This document shows, one piece after another, positions 13,824 through 23,518 of a DNA stretch of 64,000 nucleotides. The DNA is taken from assembly GCA_017556745.1 (NCBI GenBank), contig JAFYMF010000017.1:1-64000 (forward strand), read 5' to 3'. Origin of the DNA: Clostridia bacterium. Its GTDB lineage: Bacteria > Bacillota > Clostridia > Oscillospirales > CAG-272. The notes under the pieces were generated by a model. That model was given only the letters and a program-made list of their open reading frames with translations, was not told where the DNA came from and did not search any database. Every line of letters begins with the position of its first letter. Within the stretch, counting starts at the first letter, position 1. The position numbers were made by a program, and so were the translations under genes.

Positions 13824-16800
13824 CTACTTCAGTATTACGTTTCCCTCTCCAAGGATCTCAGCCAGCTCGCGGCGAAGGAACTCTCCTCCGTCAGCGGCAA
13901 GTCCTGTGAGATTATAATATTTTTTCTCATCCTCGCTATAAACGCATACAGGAATATCACCTGAGAATATAGCGATAAGATTCTGCGCCTTCCTTGATGG
14001 ACGGCTGTCAAGAGAGGGGACCTTAAGGTATAATTTTCCTCCCTTTGTGCCATTTACAGGTGCCACTGCAGGTGCAGATAGCTTAATTTCTTTTTTCTGC
14101 GACTGATACTCGTCATCTGTCATAAGCGGAACTACTGTGTTAACAAGTATCTTGGTTTCCTCCTCCGTATCACGCCGTGATACGGTACCCTCGATTATTA
14201 CCGCGTTGTCCATTACCAAAAGCTCGGTAAATTTTTCAAGAACCTTTGGGAAAACCACCGTCTCTATCGTTCCTACCCTGTCCTCAAGAGTGATAAATGC
14301 CATTCCCTCACCACTGCGGGTATTCTTGTTGACACGTTCGGTTATCACACCTGCAACCTTTACACGCTTTTTGTCGGGGTAACCTTCTCTGTCCTCTCCA
14401 CCCATTATGTCAAGAACCAAATCACCGCCCACATCAGCAAGGTGACGTGAATAATCATCAAGTATGCTTCCCGAGAAATACATACCTGCACTCTCTTTCT
14501 CAAGAGCCAGCTTTTCTCTTGCGGAAAACTCGGGAATCTCCGGATATTTAAAATCACTTCTCTCAACGGCATTGCCTCCGTCTGTGGAGGTCATTGAGAA
14601 AATATCAAGCTGACCGGCAATATCACCGTGAGTCTTAAGGGAAAACTTGTCAATTATCTGCTCGTAGGAGGCAAGGAGTCGGCTTCGGTATACCCCGAGG
14701 CTGTCAAAAGCACCGCACTTGATAAGAAACTCCACCTGTCTCTTGCCGTTGTCAAGCTCCTTGGTTCTGTCGGCAAAGTTCTCAAAGGAGTCAAAGGGTC
14801 CGTTCCTTCTCTCAGCGATAATGCTCTCAAGATAAAGTCTTCCTACGTTCTTTATAGCCATAAGACCGTATCTGATGTTATCTCTTGATACGGTAAAGTT
14901 CATATCACTTTCATTTATATCGGGCGGCAGTACCTTAATACCTCGCTTACTGCACTCGGCAATATACTCAGCGATTTTTCCGGGGTTACCGAGAACAGAG
15001 GTAAGAAGTGCGGAAAGATACTCCTTTGGGTAATGTGCACTGAGATATGCCGTTCTGTATGAAATGACTGCGTATGCCGCGGCATGACTCTTATTAAATG
15101 CATACCTAGCAAAACTACGCATCTCATCAAAGAGCTGCTCTGCTGTATCTCTGTCAAGTCCTCTTTCTATAGCACCGGATACAAAGGTCTCCTGCTCCCT
15201 CTCAAGCTCGTCAGCTTTCTTTTTTGACATTGCACGGCGGACTATATCCGCACGGCCAAATGAATAACCTGCAACATCTCTGAACACTTGCATTACCTGC
15301 TCCTGATATACGATACAACCGTAGGTAACACCGAGTATTTTTTCAAGAATCGGATGGGCATAGCTTATCTTGCTCTTATCGTGTCTGCACTCTATATATC
15401 TGGGTATCGATTCCATAGGCCCGGGACGATAAAGGGCAATTGCCGCGATTATATCGTCAAGGCTCTCGGGACAGAGAGACATAAGCATCTGCCGTATTCC
15501 TCCCGACTCGAGCTGGAACACACCGTCAGTTCGGCCATCAGATATCAAACGAAATGTTTTATTATCATCTAACGGTATCTTTGTTATATCGAAATCAGGG
15601 TGCGTTTTTCTTATTTCTCTCTCCGCATCTGAAACTATTGTAAGGTATCTCAGCGCAAGAAAATCGAATTTGAGAAGTCCAAGCTTAGCAACGGTATCCA
15701 TGTCAAACTGTGTCACCACAGTATCACCGTTTACCGCAAGAGGAAGGTGCTCTGTGAGAGGTCTGCTTGTTATTACAACACCTGCCGCATGGGTGGATGC
15801 GTGTCTCGGCATACCCTCGATAGCAGCGGCGACATCAATGAGTCTTGAGACAGATTCACTTTCTTCAGCCAAGACTTTAAGCTCTTTTCTTTCTCTTGCC
15901 TCGGCTATGGTTATACCAAGCTCCTGGGGAATGAGCTTAGCTACCGTATCCACCTCAGCGTATGGCATACCGAGTGCGCGGCCGACATCTCTTACCGCCG
16001 CTCTTGCCGCCATAGTACCAAAGGTAATTATCTGACAAACGTGATCCTCCCCATACCTCTCGGTAACGTACTTTATTACCTCGTCACGTCTGTTATAACA
16101 AAAGTCTATATCAATATCCGGCATACTTACTCTTTCGGGATTTAAAAATCTCTCAAAGAGCAGGTCGAATTTAATTGAATTCACGTCTGTTATCGAAAGC
16201 AAAAAAGCAACAAGGCTTCCTGCTCCCGAGCCTCGTCCCGGTCCTACCGGTATTCCTCGGCTTTTAGCATAGTTTACGAAATCCCACACCACAAGGAAAT
16301 ACTCGCTGTACCCCATATCCTCGATAACACCAAGCTCGTAATCCATTCTCGAAAGGTATTCCTCGCGCGGGTGCTCGGGGGTAAAGGTAATACTTCCGTC
16401 AGAGATACGTTTCTCAAATCCGTCGAGCGCAAGAGAACGCAGGTAGTCCCGAGGTGTCTGTCCATTCTCGGGAATGTATCTCGGCAGGAATATCTTATCA
16501 AACTCAAAGTCAAAATTGCACATATCGGCAATTTTTACAGTATTTTCAATCGCACCGGGATAATCGGAGAAAAGCTCCCTCATCTCCTCGGTGCTTTTAT
16601 AGTAGTATTCGTCTGTCTCAAAACCAATGGGGCGGCCGTCTGATATCACGTTGCCCGTCTGTATGCACATGAGGATAGCCTGGGTATCCGCATCACTCTT
16701 TTTTATATAATGTGCGTCATTTGTCGCAACCAGCCCGATACCAAGTTCCTCTGACATGCGGCGCAAAGAACGGTTGACAGTCCTCTGCTCGTCCATTCCG

Positions 16801-17333
16801 TGATCCTGTATCTCAAGGAAAAAGTTTTCCTTTCCGAATATCTCTATCATCTCCGTGGCATGACTGTCAGCGGCGGCGAAATCTCCTGCACAGATGGCTC
16901 GCGGTATAAAACCCGCAAGGCATCCCGAAAGTGCCACAAGTCCATCACTGTGCTCACGGAGAAGCTCCATATCCACTCTCGGTCTTGAGTAAAAGCCCTC
17001 GGTAAATCCTTTGGAAACCATATAAATAAGATTGCGGTATCCAATCTCATTTTTACAAAGAAGTACAAGGTGGAAATAACTCGCACCTCTGTCATGAGTT
17101 TTCTCAAATCGACTTCCGGGGGAAAGATATACCTCACAGCCGATTATAGGCTTTACTCCGGCATCCTTACAGGCGCGGTAAAAGGCAACCGCGCCGTACA
17201 TAACACCATGGTCAGTAAGAGCGACAGCGGTGTGTCCCGCCTCAGCGGCGGCACGGGGAATGTCGGCGATGCGGCAAGCACCGTCAAGCAAACTGTATTC
17301 ACTGTGCAAATGCAAATGAACGAATTCGCTCAC
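13824..17333 (-). CDS. dnaE: DNA polymerase III alpha subunit DnaE
   Basis: A 1169-residue replicative polymerase of the C family. The N-terminal PHP domain starts FVHLHLHSEYSLLDG and carries further metal-ligand histidines (LTDHGVMYG near 40). The palm holds the PDIDIDF catalytic aspartates near residue 400, followed by the GPGRGSGAGSL block just upstream; helix-hairpin-helix and an OB-fold (RSGEGMAFITLEDR near 1000) follow. It starts with GTG and overlaps whiA by four bases (GTGA), with GGAGGGG before it. In Clostridia DnaE works beside PolC, which is not in this window. Confidence 0.97.
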   Translation of the reverse strand: MSEFVHLHLHSEYSLLDGACRIADIPRAAAEAGHTAVALTDHGVMYGAVAFYRACKDAGVKPIIGCEVYLSPGSRFEKTHDRGASYFHLVLLCKNEIGYRNLIYMVSKGFTEGFYSRPRVDMELLREHSDGLVALSGCLAGFIPRAICAGDFAAADSHATEMIEIFGKENFFLEIQDHGMDEQRTVNRSLRRMSEELGIGLVATNDAHYIKKSDADTQAILMCIQTGNVISDGRPIGFETDEYYYKSTEEMRELFSDYPGAIENTVKIADMCNFDFEFDKIFLPRYIPENGQTPRDYLRSLALDGFEKRISDGSITFTPEHPREEYLSRMDYELGVIEDMGYSEYFLVVWDFVNYAKSRGIPVGPGRGSGAGSLVAFLLSITDVNSIKFDLLFERFLNPERVSMPDIDIDFCYNRRDEVIKYVTERYGEDHVCQIITFGTMAARAAVRDVGRALGMPYAEVDTVAKLIPQELGITIAEARERKELKVLAEESESVSRLIDVAAAIEGMPRHASTHAAGVVITSRPLTEHLPLAVNGDTVVTQFDMDTVAKLGLLKFDFLALRYLTIVSDAEREIRKTHPDFDITKIPLDDNKTFRLISDGRTDGVFQLESGGIRQMLMSLCPESLDDIIAAIALYRPGPMESIPRYIECRHDKSKISYAHPILEKILGVTYGCIVYQEQVMQVFRDVAGYSFGRADIVRRAMSKKKADELEREQETFVSGAIERGLDRDTAEQLFDEMRSFARYAFNKSHAAAYAVISYRTAYLSAHYPKEYLSALLTSVLGNPGKIAEYIAECSKRGIKVLPPDINESDMNFTVSRDNIRYGLMAIKNVGRLYLESIIAERRNGPFDSFENFADRTKELDNGKRQVEFLIKCGAFDSLGVYRSRLLASYEQIIDKFSLKTHGDIAGQLDIFSMTSTDGGNAVERSDFKYPEIPEFSAREKLALEKESAGMYFSGSILDDYSRHLADVGGDLVLDIMGGEDREGYPDKKRVKVAGVITERVNKNTRSGEGMAFITLEDRVGTIETVVFPKVLEKFTELLVMDNAVIIEGTVSRRDTEEETKILVNTVVPLMTDDEYQSQKKEIKLSAPAVAPVNGTKGGKLYLKVPSLDSRPSRKAQNLIAIFSGDIPVCVYSEDEKKYYNLTGLAADGGEFLRRELAEILGEGNVILK

Positions 17334-18199
17334 GTATTCCCCTCCTTCTTTTCTATATCACTTGCGTATTCAAGTATCTTATTCAGTCTGTGATTAAGTC
17401 CCGACTTTGAAACCGGGGGGTTGGTAAGCTTGGATAGCTCATAAAGGGTCAGCTCCGGATGCTCCATTCTGAGCTTAGCCGTATAGACAAGCTCCGCTGA
17501 AAGATGGGATAACCGTCCTGTTTCCTCAAGATGCTTTATTGCATCTATATGCTTACCTGCATTTGATACTGCTCTTTTAAGGTTTGCGGCAGAGCAGTTG
17601 GAATATCTGTTTGCATCGTTCCGCAGTTGTTTTTCTATCTTGGTATTCATAATATCAAACGCCGCATGATTTGATCCAAGTATAGCGGTAAAATCCTCTA
17701 TTGCCGTACTGTCCTTATAGTACACCACATATTTGCCGCGACGGCAAAAGATCTTTCCTCCCGGAACATATTCCTCTGTAGCAGCGAGAAACATTTCCGC
17801 TATCTCCCTTATACTAAAGGAGAATTCCAGAAGATACCCACCCTCAGGTGCGGTTATCCTTCCGTGTGAAAGGAACACCCCCTTAAAAAAGGATGTGGCG
17901 CAGGATGGACATTTTGCATCAAATGCTTGACTGTCATCAAGATCAAAAGAAAACTCACATTTCATCTCCACACGGTTGTGTCCCTTTGATGAAATATTGC
18001 ATCTTTCTTTTCCGTATCCTGTCTCGGTGACAGCTATGACAAATGCGGATATATCCCCTCCGTCAGAAAAACATAGCTTACCCGTTCTGTCCTGTTTATC
18101 CGAAAACTTCCAGATACCGTCTGCCGCGGCGCGGCGACAGCACTGACTTTTAGGAACAGCCCCTGCAAGCTCCTGTTTGATCTCACTTGAAAAAGACAT
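17330..18199 (-). CDS. whiA: DNA-binding protein WhiA
   Basis: A 289-residue WhiA. It starts MSFSSEIKQELA, and contains the two-part LAGLIDADG-like fold (GVFLSHGRITAPEGGYLLEF near 108-128) and the C-terminal helix-turn-helix (LYELSKLTNPPVSKSGLNHRL near 250-272). WhiA binds DNA and affects cell division and chromosome segregation in Bacillota, and sporulation in Actinobacteria. The usual neighbours rapZ and yvcK are not here; instead it sits between murB (14 bp upstream) and dnaE (4-bp overlap). AGGAG precedes the ATG. Confidence 0.93.
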   Translation of the reverse strand: MSFSSEIKQELAGAVPKSQCCRRAAADGIWKFSDKQDRTGKLCFSDGGDISAFVIAVTETGYGKERCNISSKGHNRVEMKCEFSFDLDDSQAFDAKCPSCATSFFKGVFLSHGRITAPEGGYLLEFSFSIREIAEMFLAATEEYVPGGKIFCRRGKYVVYYKDSTAIEDFTAILGSNHAAFDIMNTKIEKQLRNDANRYSNCSAANLKRAVSNAGKHIDAIKHLEETGRLSHLSAELVYTAKLRMEHPELTLYELSKLTNPPVSKSGLNHRLNKILEYASDIEKKEGNT

Positions 18200-18213
18200 A
18201 TCCGCACTCCTGT

Positions 18214-19125
18214 TTATTTATCGGGAATGTATCTGATCTCGCACTCAAGCTCTACCCCATACTCCCGGTATACCTTTTCTTCCGTGTAGCGGATCAACTT
18301 CAGCACGTCCTCTGCTGTTGCTCCGCCTCTGTTGATTATAAAACCGCCGTGCTTTTCCGATATCTGCGCACCGCCCACCAAAAAGCCCTTAAGTCCCAGA
18401 TCCTCTACCATCTTGCCTACGAAATATCCCTCGGGACGTTTGAAAACGCTACCCGCACTGGGATATTCGAGAGGTTGCTTTGACCGTCTTGCATTCATAT
18501 TTTCCTCGTTTTTTGCTCTGACGGAATCACTGTCAGAGTAGGTGAGAGAAAATACCGCACCGAGAACTACCCTCTCGGGGCAGTCCATATAGACGCTCTT
18601 TCTGTATCCGTAACCGTGGTCACCGTGACTTATTGTCACTGTCTCATCTCTTACTGTATCATAGTAGTCACTTGACAAAAGCACATCGGACACTGCGCCG
18701 CCGTAGGCACCTGCGTTCATAACCACAGCTCCGCCCACGCAACCGGGAATACCATAGGCAAACTCAAGTCCCGACAGTCCCTCAGCGGCTGCTCTCGCCG
18801 CCAAGGCTGTAAAGGGGACACCGGAGTCAGCGGTAATTATATTTCCGTCAACACCGACGTCCCTTATGCGGCCGGTGACGATCACCGCACCGCGATAACC
18901 GCGGTCGTCAAAGAGAATATTACTGCCGTTACCGATGACGGTATATCTGATACCGGATCTTTTTGCCGCCCTCAGAGATGTGATCAGTTCCTCACGGCTT
19001 TCGGGATATACCGCTATATCTGCCGGCCCGCCGATCTTAAAGGTGGAGAGAGAGGAGAGAAGAACATTTCTCTCACTCTTTATCTCACTCAGCTCTGACT
19101 CAAAAAAGCAAATTATTTTATCCAT
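18214..19125 (-). CDS. murB: UDP-N-acetylenolpyruvoylglucosamine reductase MurB
   Basis: A 303-residue flavoenzyme making UDP-MurNAc in the cytoplasm. FAD-binding motifs are the NTSL-like N-terminus replaced by STFKIGGPADI near 29, YTVIGNGSNILFDD near 60-73 and the GIPGCVGGAVVMNAGAYGG block near 125-143. The catalytic serine is in PSAGSVFKRPEG near 223 and the closing glutamate region follows GGAQISEKHGGFIIN. This is the type IIa/IIb length range, with no Tyr loop seen. GGGAGG precedes the ATG. It is co-directional with whiA and dnaE. Confidence 0.94.
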   Translation of the reverse strand: MDKIICFFESELSEIKSERNVLLSSLSTFKIGGPADIAVYPESREELITSLRAAKRSGIRYTVIGNGSNILFDDRGYRGAVIVTGRIRDVGVDGNIITADSGVPFTALAARAAAEGLSGLEFAYGIPGCVGGAVVMNAGAYGGAVSDVLLSSDYYDTVRDETVTISHGDHGYGYRKSVYMDCPERVVLGAVFSLTYSDSDSVRAKNEENMNARRSKQPLEYPSAGSVFKRPEGYFVGKMVEDLGLKGFLVGGAQISEKHGGFIINRGGATAEDVLKLIRYTEEKVYREYGVELECEIRYIPDK

Positions 19126-19179
19126 AACACACTACCTCCCTACGTAAAGTCTACTCTGCCCGGGGAAAGTGTATTACTG

Positions 19180-20403
19180 TTACTTAGCGATAAAACGGTG
19201 GTAGGTCTTCTTACCCTTCTTAACGATAACGCCATCTGCAAGATCTTCCTTTGCAAAAGCGGTATCAAATGCCTCTACCTTAACGTCATTTACAAGAACG
19301 CCGCCCTGCTGGATAAGACGTCTTGCCTCACCGCGGGAGGGAGCAAGCTTGGACACGCAAAGCATATCGATAACGCTGATCTTACCGTCGGTGAAGTTTG
19401 CATCCTCAAGCTCTGTAGTAGGCATATTCTCAGTGGATCCGCCGCCGGTAAAGAGCTGCTTTGCGGAGTTCTGTGCCTTCTCTGCCTCAGCCTCGCCGTG
19501 AACAAGCTTGGTAAGCTCAAATGCAAGGATCTCCTTAGCCTCGTTGATCTTTGCATCCTTCCAGGAATCCATCTCCTCGATCTGCTCAAGAGGAAGGAAG
19601 GTGAGCATACGGATACACTTCATTACGTCTGCATCCGCAACGTTTCTCCAGTACTGATAGAAATCAAAGGGAGAGGTCTTGTTGGGATCAAGCCATACCG
19701 CGTTACCTGCGGTCTTACCCATCTTGTTACCCTGTGAGTCGGTAAGAAGAGTAATGGTCATGCAGTGAGCGTCCTTGCCAAGCTTCTTTCTGATAAGCTC
19801 GGTACCGCCAAGCATATTGCTCCACTGGTCGTTACCACCGAACTGCATATTACAGTCGTATTCCTTGTAAAGGTGATAGAAGTCGTATGACTGCATGATC
19901 ATGTAGTTGAACTCAAGGAAGGAAAGTCCCTTCTCCATACGTTGCTTGTAGCATTCAGCTCTCAGCATATTGTTAACTGAGAAGCAAGCACCTACTTCAC
20001 GGAGAAGCTCAACGTAATTCATATTGAGAAGCCAATCAGCGTTGTTTACCATCTGCGCCTTGCCCTCTCCAAACTCGATGAATCTCTCCATCTGAAGTCT
20101 GAAGCACTCGGCATTGTGGTCGATATCCTCTTTGGTGAGCATCTTACGCATGTCGGTTCTGCCTGAGGGATCACCGATCATAGTGGTACCGCCGCCGATA
20201 AGTGCAATAGGCTTGTTACCTGCCATCTGAAGTCTCTTCATAAGGGTAAGAGCCATAAAGTGACCTGCGGTAAGGCTGTCTGCGGTACAGTCAAAGCCGA
20301 TGTAGAAGGTAGCCTTTCCGTTGTCTATCATCTCGCGGATCTCTGCCTCGTTGGTTACCTGGGCAATAAGACCGCGGGCAACAAGTTCGTCATAAAGTTT
20401 CAT
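19180..20403 (-). CDS. tyrS: Tyrosyl-tRNA synthetase
   Basis: A 407-residue class I synthetase. The nucleotide-binding motif reads TAGHF near 47 (HIGH region), the Tyr pocket YIGFDCTADSL near 33, and the KMSKS loop is KMGKTAGN near 232. A C-terminal S4 RNA-binding domain ends the protein (SRGEARRLIQQGGVLVNDVKV near 352). It charges tRNA-Tyr. Only 43 bp separate it from recN, so there is no room for a tyrosine T-box leader, which many Bacillota tyrS genes carry. The coding sequence is rich in C-ending codons, as for a well-expressed gene. Confidence 0.96.
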   Translation of the reverse strand: MKLYDELVARGLIAQVTNEAEIREMIDNGKATFYIGFDCTADSLTAGHFMALTLMKRLQMAGNKPIALIGGGTTMIGDPSGRTDMRKMLTKEDIDHNAECFRLQMERFIEFGEGKAQMVNNADWLLNMNYVELLREVGACFSVNNMLRAECYKQRMEKGLSFLEFNYMIMQSYDFYHLYKEYDCNMQFGGNDQWSNMLGGTELIRKKLGKDAHCMTITLLTDSQGNKMGKTAGNAVWLDPNKTSPFDFYQYWRNVADADVMKCIRMLTFLPLEQIEEMDSWKDAKINEAKEILAFELTKLVHGEAEAEKAQNSAKQLFTGGGSTENMPTTELEDANFTDGKISVIDMLCVSKLAPSRGEARRLIQQGGVLVNDVKVEAFDTAFAKEDLADGVIVKKGKKTYHRFIAK

Positions 20404-20446
20404 TTTTCTGTCTCCTAATTTATGTTTTCTTTAATTTTATACCGTT

Positions 20447-22159
20447 TCATATCTCGGATCTTCCGAAGTTGATAAGATCCCGTGCGGCATCCAGTGTCTT
20501 TTCTGTAAGATCGACACCGCCGATTATTCTCGCAAGCTCGGCTACTCTGTCCTCACCCTCAAGCTCGATGACACCTGTCTCGGCACGTCCGTTTATCTCT
20601 TCCTTACGGATAAGGCAGTGCTTGTCGGCAAGAGCGGCGATCTGTGCGGAGTGAGTTACGCAGAACACCTGAGTCTTCTCTGCGATCTCCTTCAGCTTGA
20701 CACCTATCTTCTGCGAGGTGCTTCCGGATATACCGGTGTCTATCTCATCGTAAACCACGGTATCGGTTCCTGCGTGGTCGGTAAGCACACTCTTCAGCGC
20801 CAACATTATTCTTGACAACTCACCGCCCGATGCAATCTTTGAGAGAGGCATCAATGGTTCGCCCGGGTTGGTAGATATAAGGAATTCCATCTCGTCACAT
20901 CCGCTCCTCTGCAGGCGCACCTGCCCATCCGGGTGAAGACTGTCCCTTGTCTGTGCGGAAAAGACGATGTTTTTCATATCAAGATATCTGAGGGTGGAGA
21001 GAATCTCTTCCTCTATCTTTTTCCCTGCCAGACGACGGGTATCGCTGAGTACCTTTGCGGCGGCAATGGTTTTTCCCCTTGCCTCGGTATACTCTGCGGT
21101 AAGTTCCGCCATCCGGTTCTCACTGTCAAGGAGCGCCGCTATAGTCTCCGCATTCTTTTTTCGGTGAAGAAGCACATCTTCGATAGTCTCACCGTATTTT
21201 CTTTTCAGTCGCTCTATCTTGTCAAGCCGCTCAAGGGTTCGGTCAAGTGCCACAGTGGGGTCACCGTCACATCCGTCAAGCAGGCTGTGTGCTCTCTCAG
21301 CTATATCCTCAAGCTCGTATTTTATATCGCTGAGCCGTGCGGAGAGCTTGTCCGCATCAGACATAACCCCCTCAAGAGAGTCAAAGGCAGCTGCCGCCCG
21401 CTCAATAAGATAGGATGCGGTAACACCCTTTTCACTGCTGTAAAGTGCTTTATATATAAGACTTACGTGCTTTTTAAGACGGTCGAGATTTTCAAGCTTC
21501 TTTTTGCTTTGAATAAGCTCTTCTTCCTCACCCGGCTTCGGCTTTACGCTGTCAATCTCAGCATTCTCCTTTTTCGCACGATCAAGCTCGTACTGTTTTA
21601 TATTTTCCTTTTGTCTCAGCTCTTTTATCTCCCCGGCAATACGGGTCATTTCCGAGTATAACTTACCGTATTCCTCACGCTCACTGCCATTCTCTGCGTA
21701 TTCATCAAGAAAGGAGAGGTGAGAGGTACTGTCAAGGAGCTTTCGGTTATCATTCTGTCCGTGTATGTCGATAAGAAGCTGACCTACCTCACGTCCGAGA
21801 GCCGAAGGTACGTTGTGCCCGCCGATCTTGGTCTGTGAGCGAAGATTTTCCCCTCCGTCAAGAGTGAGGATCCTTGACAGAAAGAGTGCACCGTCCTCGT
21901 CAGGGTACACATCAAGCTCTGCAAGGTGCGTGAGGGTGTCCCCGTCAATGTCGGTAAACATAGCGCTTACAGATGCACGCTCAGCTCCGGTGCGTATCAG
22001 CTCCTTTGATGCACGGCCGCCCATGAGCAGATCGAGTCCGTCGATTATCATCGATTTACCTGCACCGGTCTCACCTGTAAGAGCGGTAAAACCACGGTGA
22101 AACTCAATCTCTGCATCCTTGATGACGGCAATATTTTCTATATGAAGCGATCGAAGCAT
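20447..22159 (-). CDS. recN: DNA repair protein RecN
   Basis: A 570-residue SMC-like ATPase acting early in double-strand break repair. Walker A is GETGAGKSMIIDGLDLLMGGRA near 30; a long coiled coil spans about 150-390; the signature and Walker B lie near 440-490 (ASGGELSRIMLALKSV and TVVYDEIDTGISG). GGAGG is 6 bases before the ATG. It follows argR by 28 bp, as in the standard Bacillota argR-recN order. Confidence 0.96.
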   Translation of the reverse strand: MLRSLHIENIAVIKDAEIEFHRGFTALTGETGAGKSMIIDGLDLLMGGRASKELIRTGAERASVSAMFTDIDGDTLTHLAELDVYPDEDGALFLSRILTLDGGENLRSQTKIGGHNVPSALGREVGQLLIDIHGQNDNRKLLDSTSHLSFLDEYAENGSEREEYGKLYSEMTRIAGEIKELRQKENIKQYELDRAKKENAEIDSVKPKPGEEEELIQSKKKLENLDRLKKHVSLIYKALYSSEKGVTASYLIERAAAAFDSLEGVMSDADKLSARLSDIKYELEDIAERAHSLLDGCDGDPTVALDRTLERLDKIERLKRKYGETIEDVLLHRKKNAETIAALLDSENRMAELTAEYTEARGKTIAAAKVLSDTRRLAGKKIEEEILSTLRYLDMKNIVFSAQTRDSLHPDGQVRLQRSGCDEMEFLISTNPGEPLMPLSKIASGGELSRIMLALKSVLTDHAGTDTVVYDEIDTGISGSTSQKIGVKLKEIAEKTQVFCVTHSAQIAALADKHCLIRKEEINGRAETGVIELEGEDRVAELARIIGGVDLTEKTLDAARDLINFGRSEI

Positions 22160-22187
22160 ATTTATCCTCCGCGTAACCGTAGTTGCG

Positions 22188-22643
22188 TTATACCGTCTTT
22201 ATCATTTTCTTGATATTCTGGGAAACAACCGCGGCCGATTTTTCATCCCTTGTGACCACCATAATAGTATCATCCCCGGCAATACATCCGACTATCATAC
22301 TGTTTTCTACCGCATCGATTCCGGTAGCAACCGCCTGAGCAAGTCCCGGATAGGTTTTGATAACTACTATATTCACCGCACTGTCAACCGAGATTATCGA
22401 TTCGGTCAGTGCACCGTTGAACTTTACCGATACCGTGCTCTCTGAAACGTTGGGAGGAAGATATTTATAACTTCCCTTTCCGGTCACCACGCGAGCAAGC
22501 TTAAGCTCTCTTATATCTCTTGAAATGGTAGCCTGAGTCACGTCAAATCCGCTGTCTCTCAGCTTCTCCATCAGCATCTCCTGAGTTCCTATATCGTGAA
22601 GAGATATAAGCTCAAGTATTTTTCCCTGTCTTTTATTTTTCAT
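22188..22643 (-). CDS. argR: Arginine repressor ArgR/AhrC
   Basis: A 151-residue regulator. The N-terminal winged helix has the DVTQATISRDIRELKLARV recognition block near 35-53; the C-terminal domain includes AVATGIDA and the GCIAGDDTIMVV turn with the two Asp residues that bind arginine between trimers. It represses arginine synthesis genes when arginine is plentiful. It lies 23 bp after nadK and before recN in the housekeeping run. No ARG box was searched for genome-wide. Confidence 0.95.
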   Translation of the reverse strand: MKNKRQGKILELISLHDIGTQEMLMEKLRDSGFDVTQATISRDIRELKLARVVTGKGSYKYLPPNVSESTVSVKFNGALTESIISVDSAVNIVVIKTYPGLAQAVATGIDAVENSMIVGCIAGDDTIMVVTRDEKSAAVVSQNIKKMIKTV

Positions 22644-22666
22644 TTCAGTCCCCGTCCTTTTCGGAA

Positions 22667-23518
22667 TTACTGCTTTTCTGTCGTCTTTTTACGAAGCACA
22701 TGATAAAACGCGTTCTTTTTTATATCTATTAAGCGAGTTGTATAAGCAGATATCGCGATCTTTACCTTGTCATTCGGGAAAAGCGTAAAGTTATCCTTTC
22801 CGTCAACAGTCATATACCACTCTTCCCCATCCTTTGAGGAGGCGGTAAATTCCGCTCCGTCCGAAAAAACAATAGGACGTGAGCTCAGATAGTGTGGGCA
22901 GATAGGCGTTACCGATACCGCTTCAAGTCCGGGGTCAAGAACAGGCCCACCTGCCGACATAGAATAAGCGGTAGAACCGGTGGGGGTAGCAAATATCAGT
23001 CCGTCAGCGCGGTATTCACCCGCAAATTTGGAATTACACTCAAGCTCTATATCAAGCATTCTTGAAAGTGTGCCTCGGGTAAGAACTATCTCGTTCAGTG
23101 CGGGAGAAGTAACAAGAATGATCTCTCCTCCTCGGATTATTCTTGCTTCAAGCATCGCTCTCTCGTCAATGGAATAGTTTCCGTCAAACAGTCGGCCGAG
23201 CAAAGACAGCTCATCCTTCTCAATAGACGCCATATACCCCACCCTGCCAAGATTGATTCCCAGTACCGGAATACTGCGGGAATATGCCATCCTTGCGGCG
23301 TCAAGTATACTTCCGTCACCGCCGAGAACTATAATAACGTCAGCACCGTCAAGCAACCCATCCGAGATATATGTAACACCCTCGGTGATCCCCGATTCTC
23401 GGTGTTCCTCTGACATACATATTTCAGCGCCGTATTTCTGCAGTTCCTTTACCACAAGAGCGGTACATTCGTAACCCGAATCCTTTGCGCTATTGGGTAA
23501 AATTACCGTTTTTCTCAT
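22667..23518 (-). CDS. nadK: NAD kinase
   Basis: A 283-residue ATP-NAD kinase producing NADP. The GGDGS motif is at LGGDGSILDAARM near 66, and the NAD-binding block reads GYRADGLIFATPTGSTAYSMSAGGP near 167-190 (AGEYRADG). It is the typical bacterial length. Its ATG overlaps the tlyA stop by four bases (ATGA), showing translational coupling. Confidence 0.95.
   Translation of the reverse strand: MRKTVILPNSAKDSGYECTALVVKELQKYGAEICMSEEHRESGITEGVTYISDGLLDGADVIIVLGGDGSILDAARMAYSRSIPVLGINLGRVGYMASIEKDELSLLGRLFDGNYSIDERAMLEARIIRGGEIILVTSPALNEIVLTRGTLSRMLDIELECNSKFAGEYRADGLIFATPTGSTAYSMSAGGPVLDPGLEAVSVTPICPHYLSSRPIVFSDGAEFTASSKDGEEWYMTVDGKDNFTLFPNDKVKIAISAYTTRLIDIKKNAFYHVLRKKTTEKQ

Noticed and set aside
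20404..20446. T-box leader for tyrS
   Set aside because: Only 43 bp separate tyrS from recN; a T-box needs about 200 bases and none of its motifs are present.
20933..21661. Long + strand frame across recN (242 codons)
   Set aside because: Antisense to RecN with no recognisable domain; codon use fits the minus strand gene.
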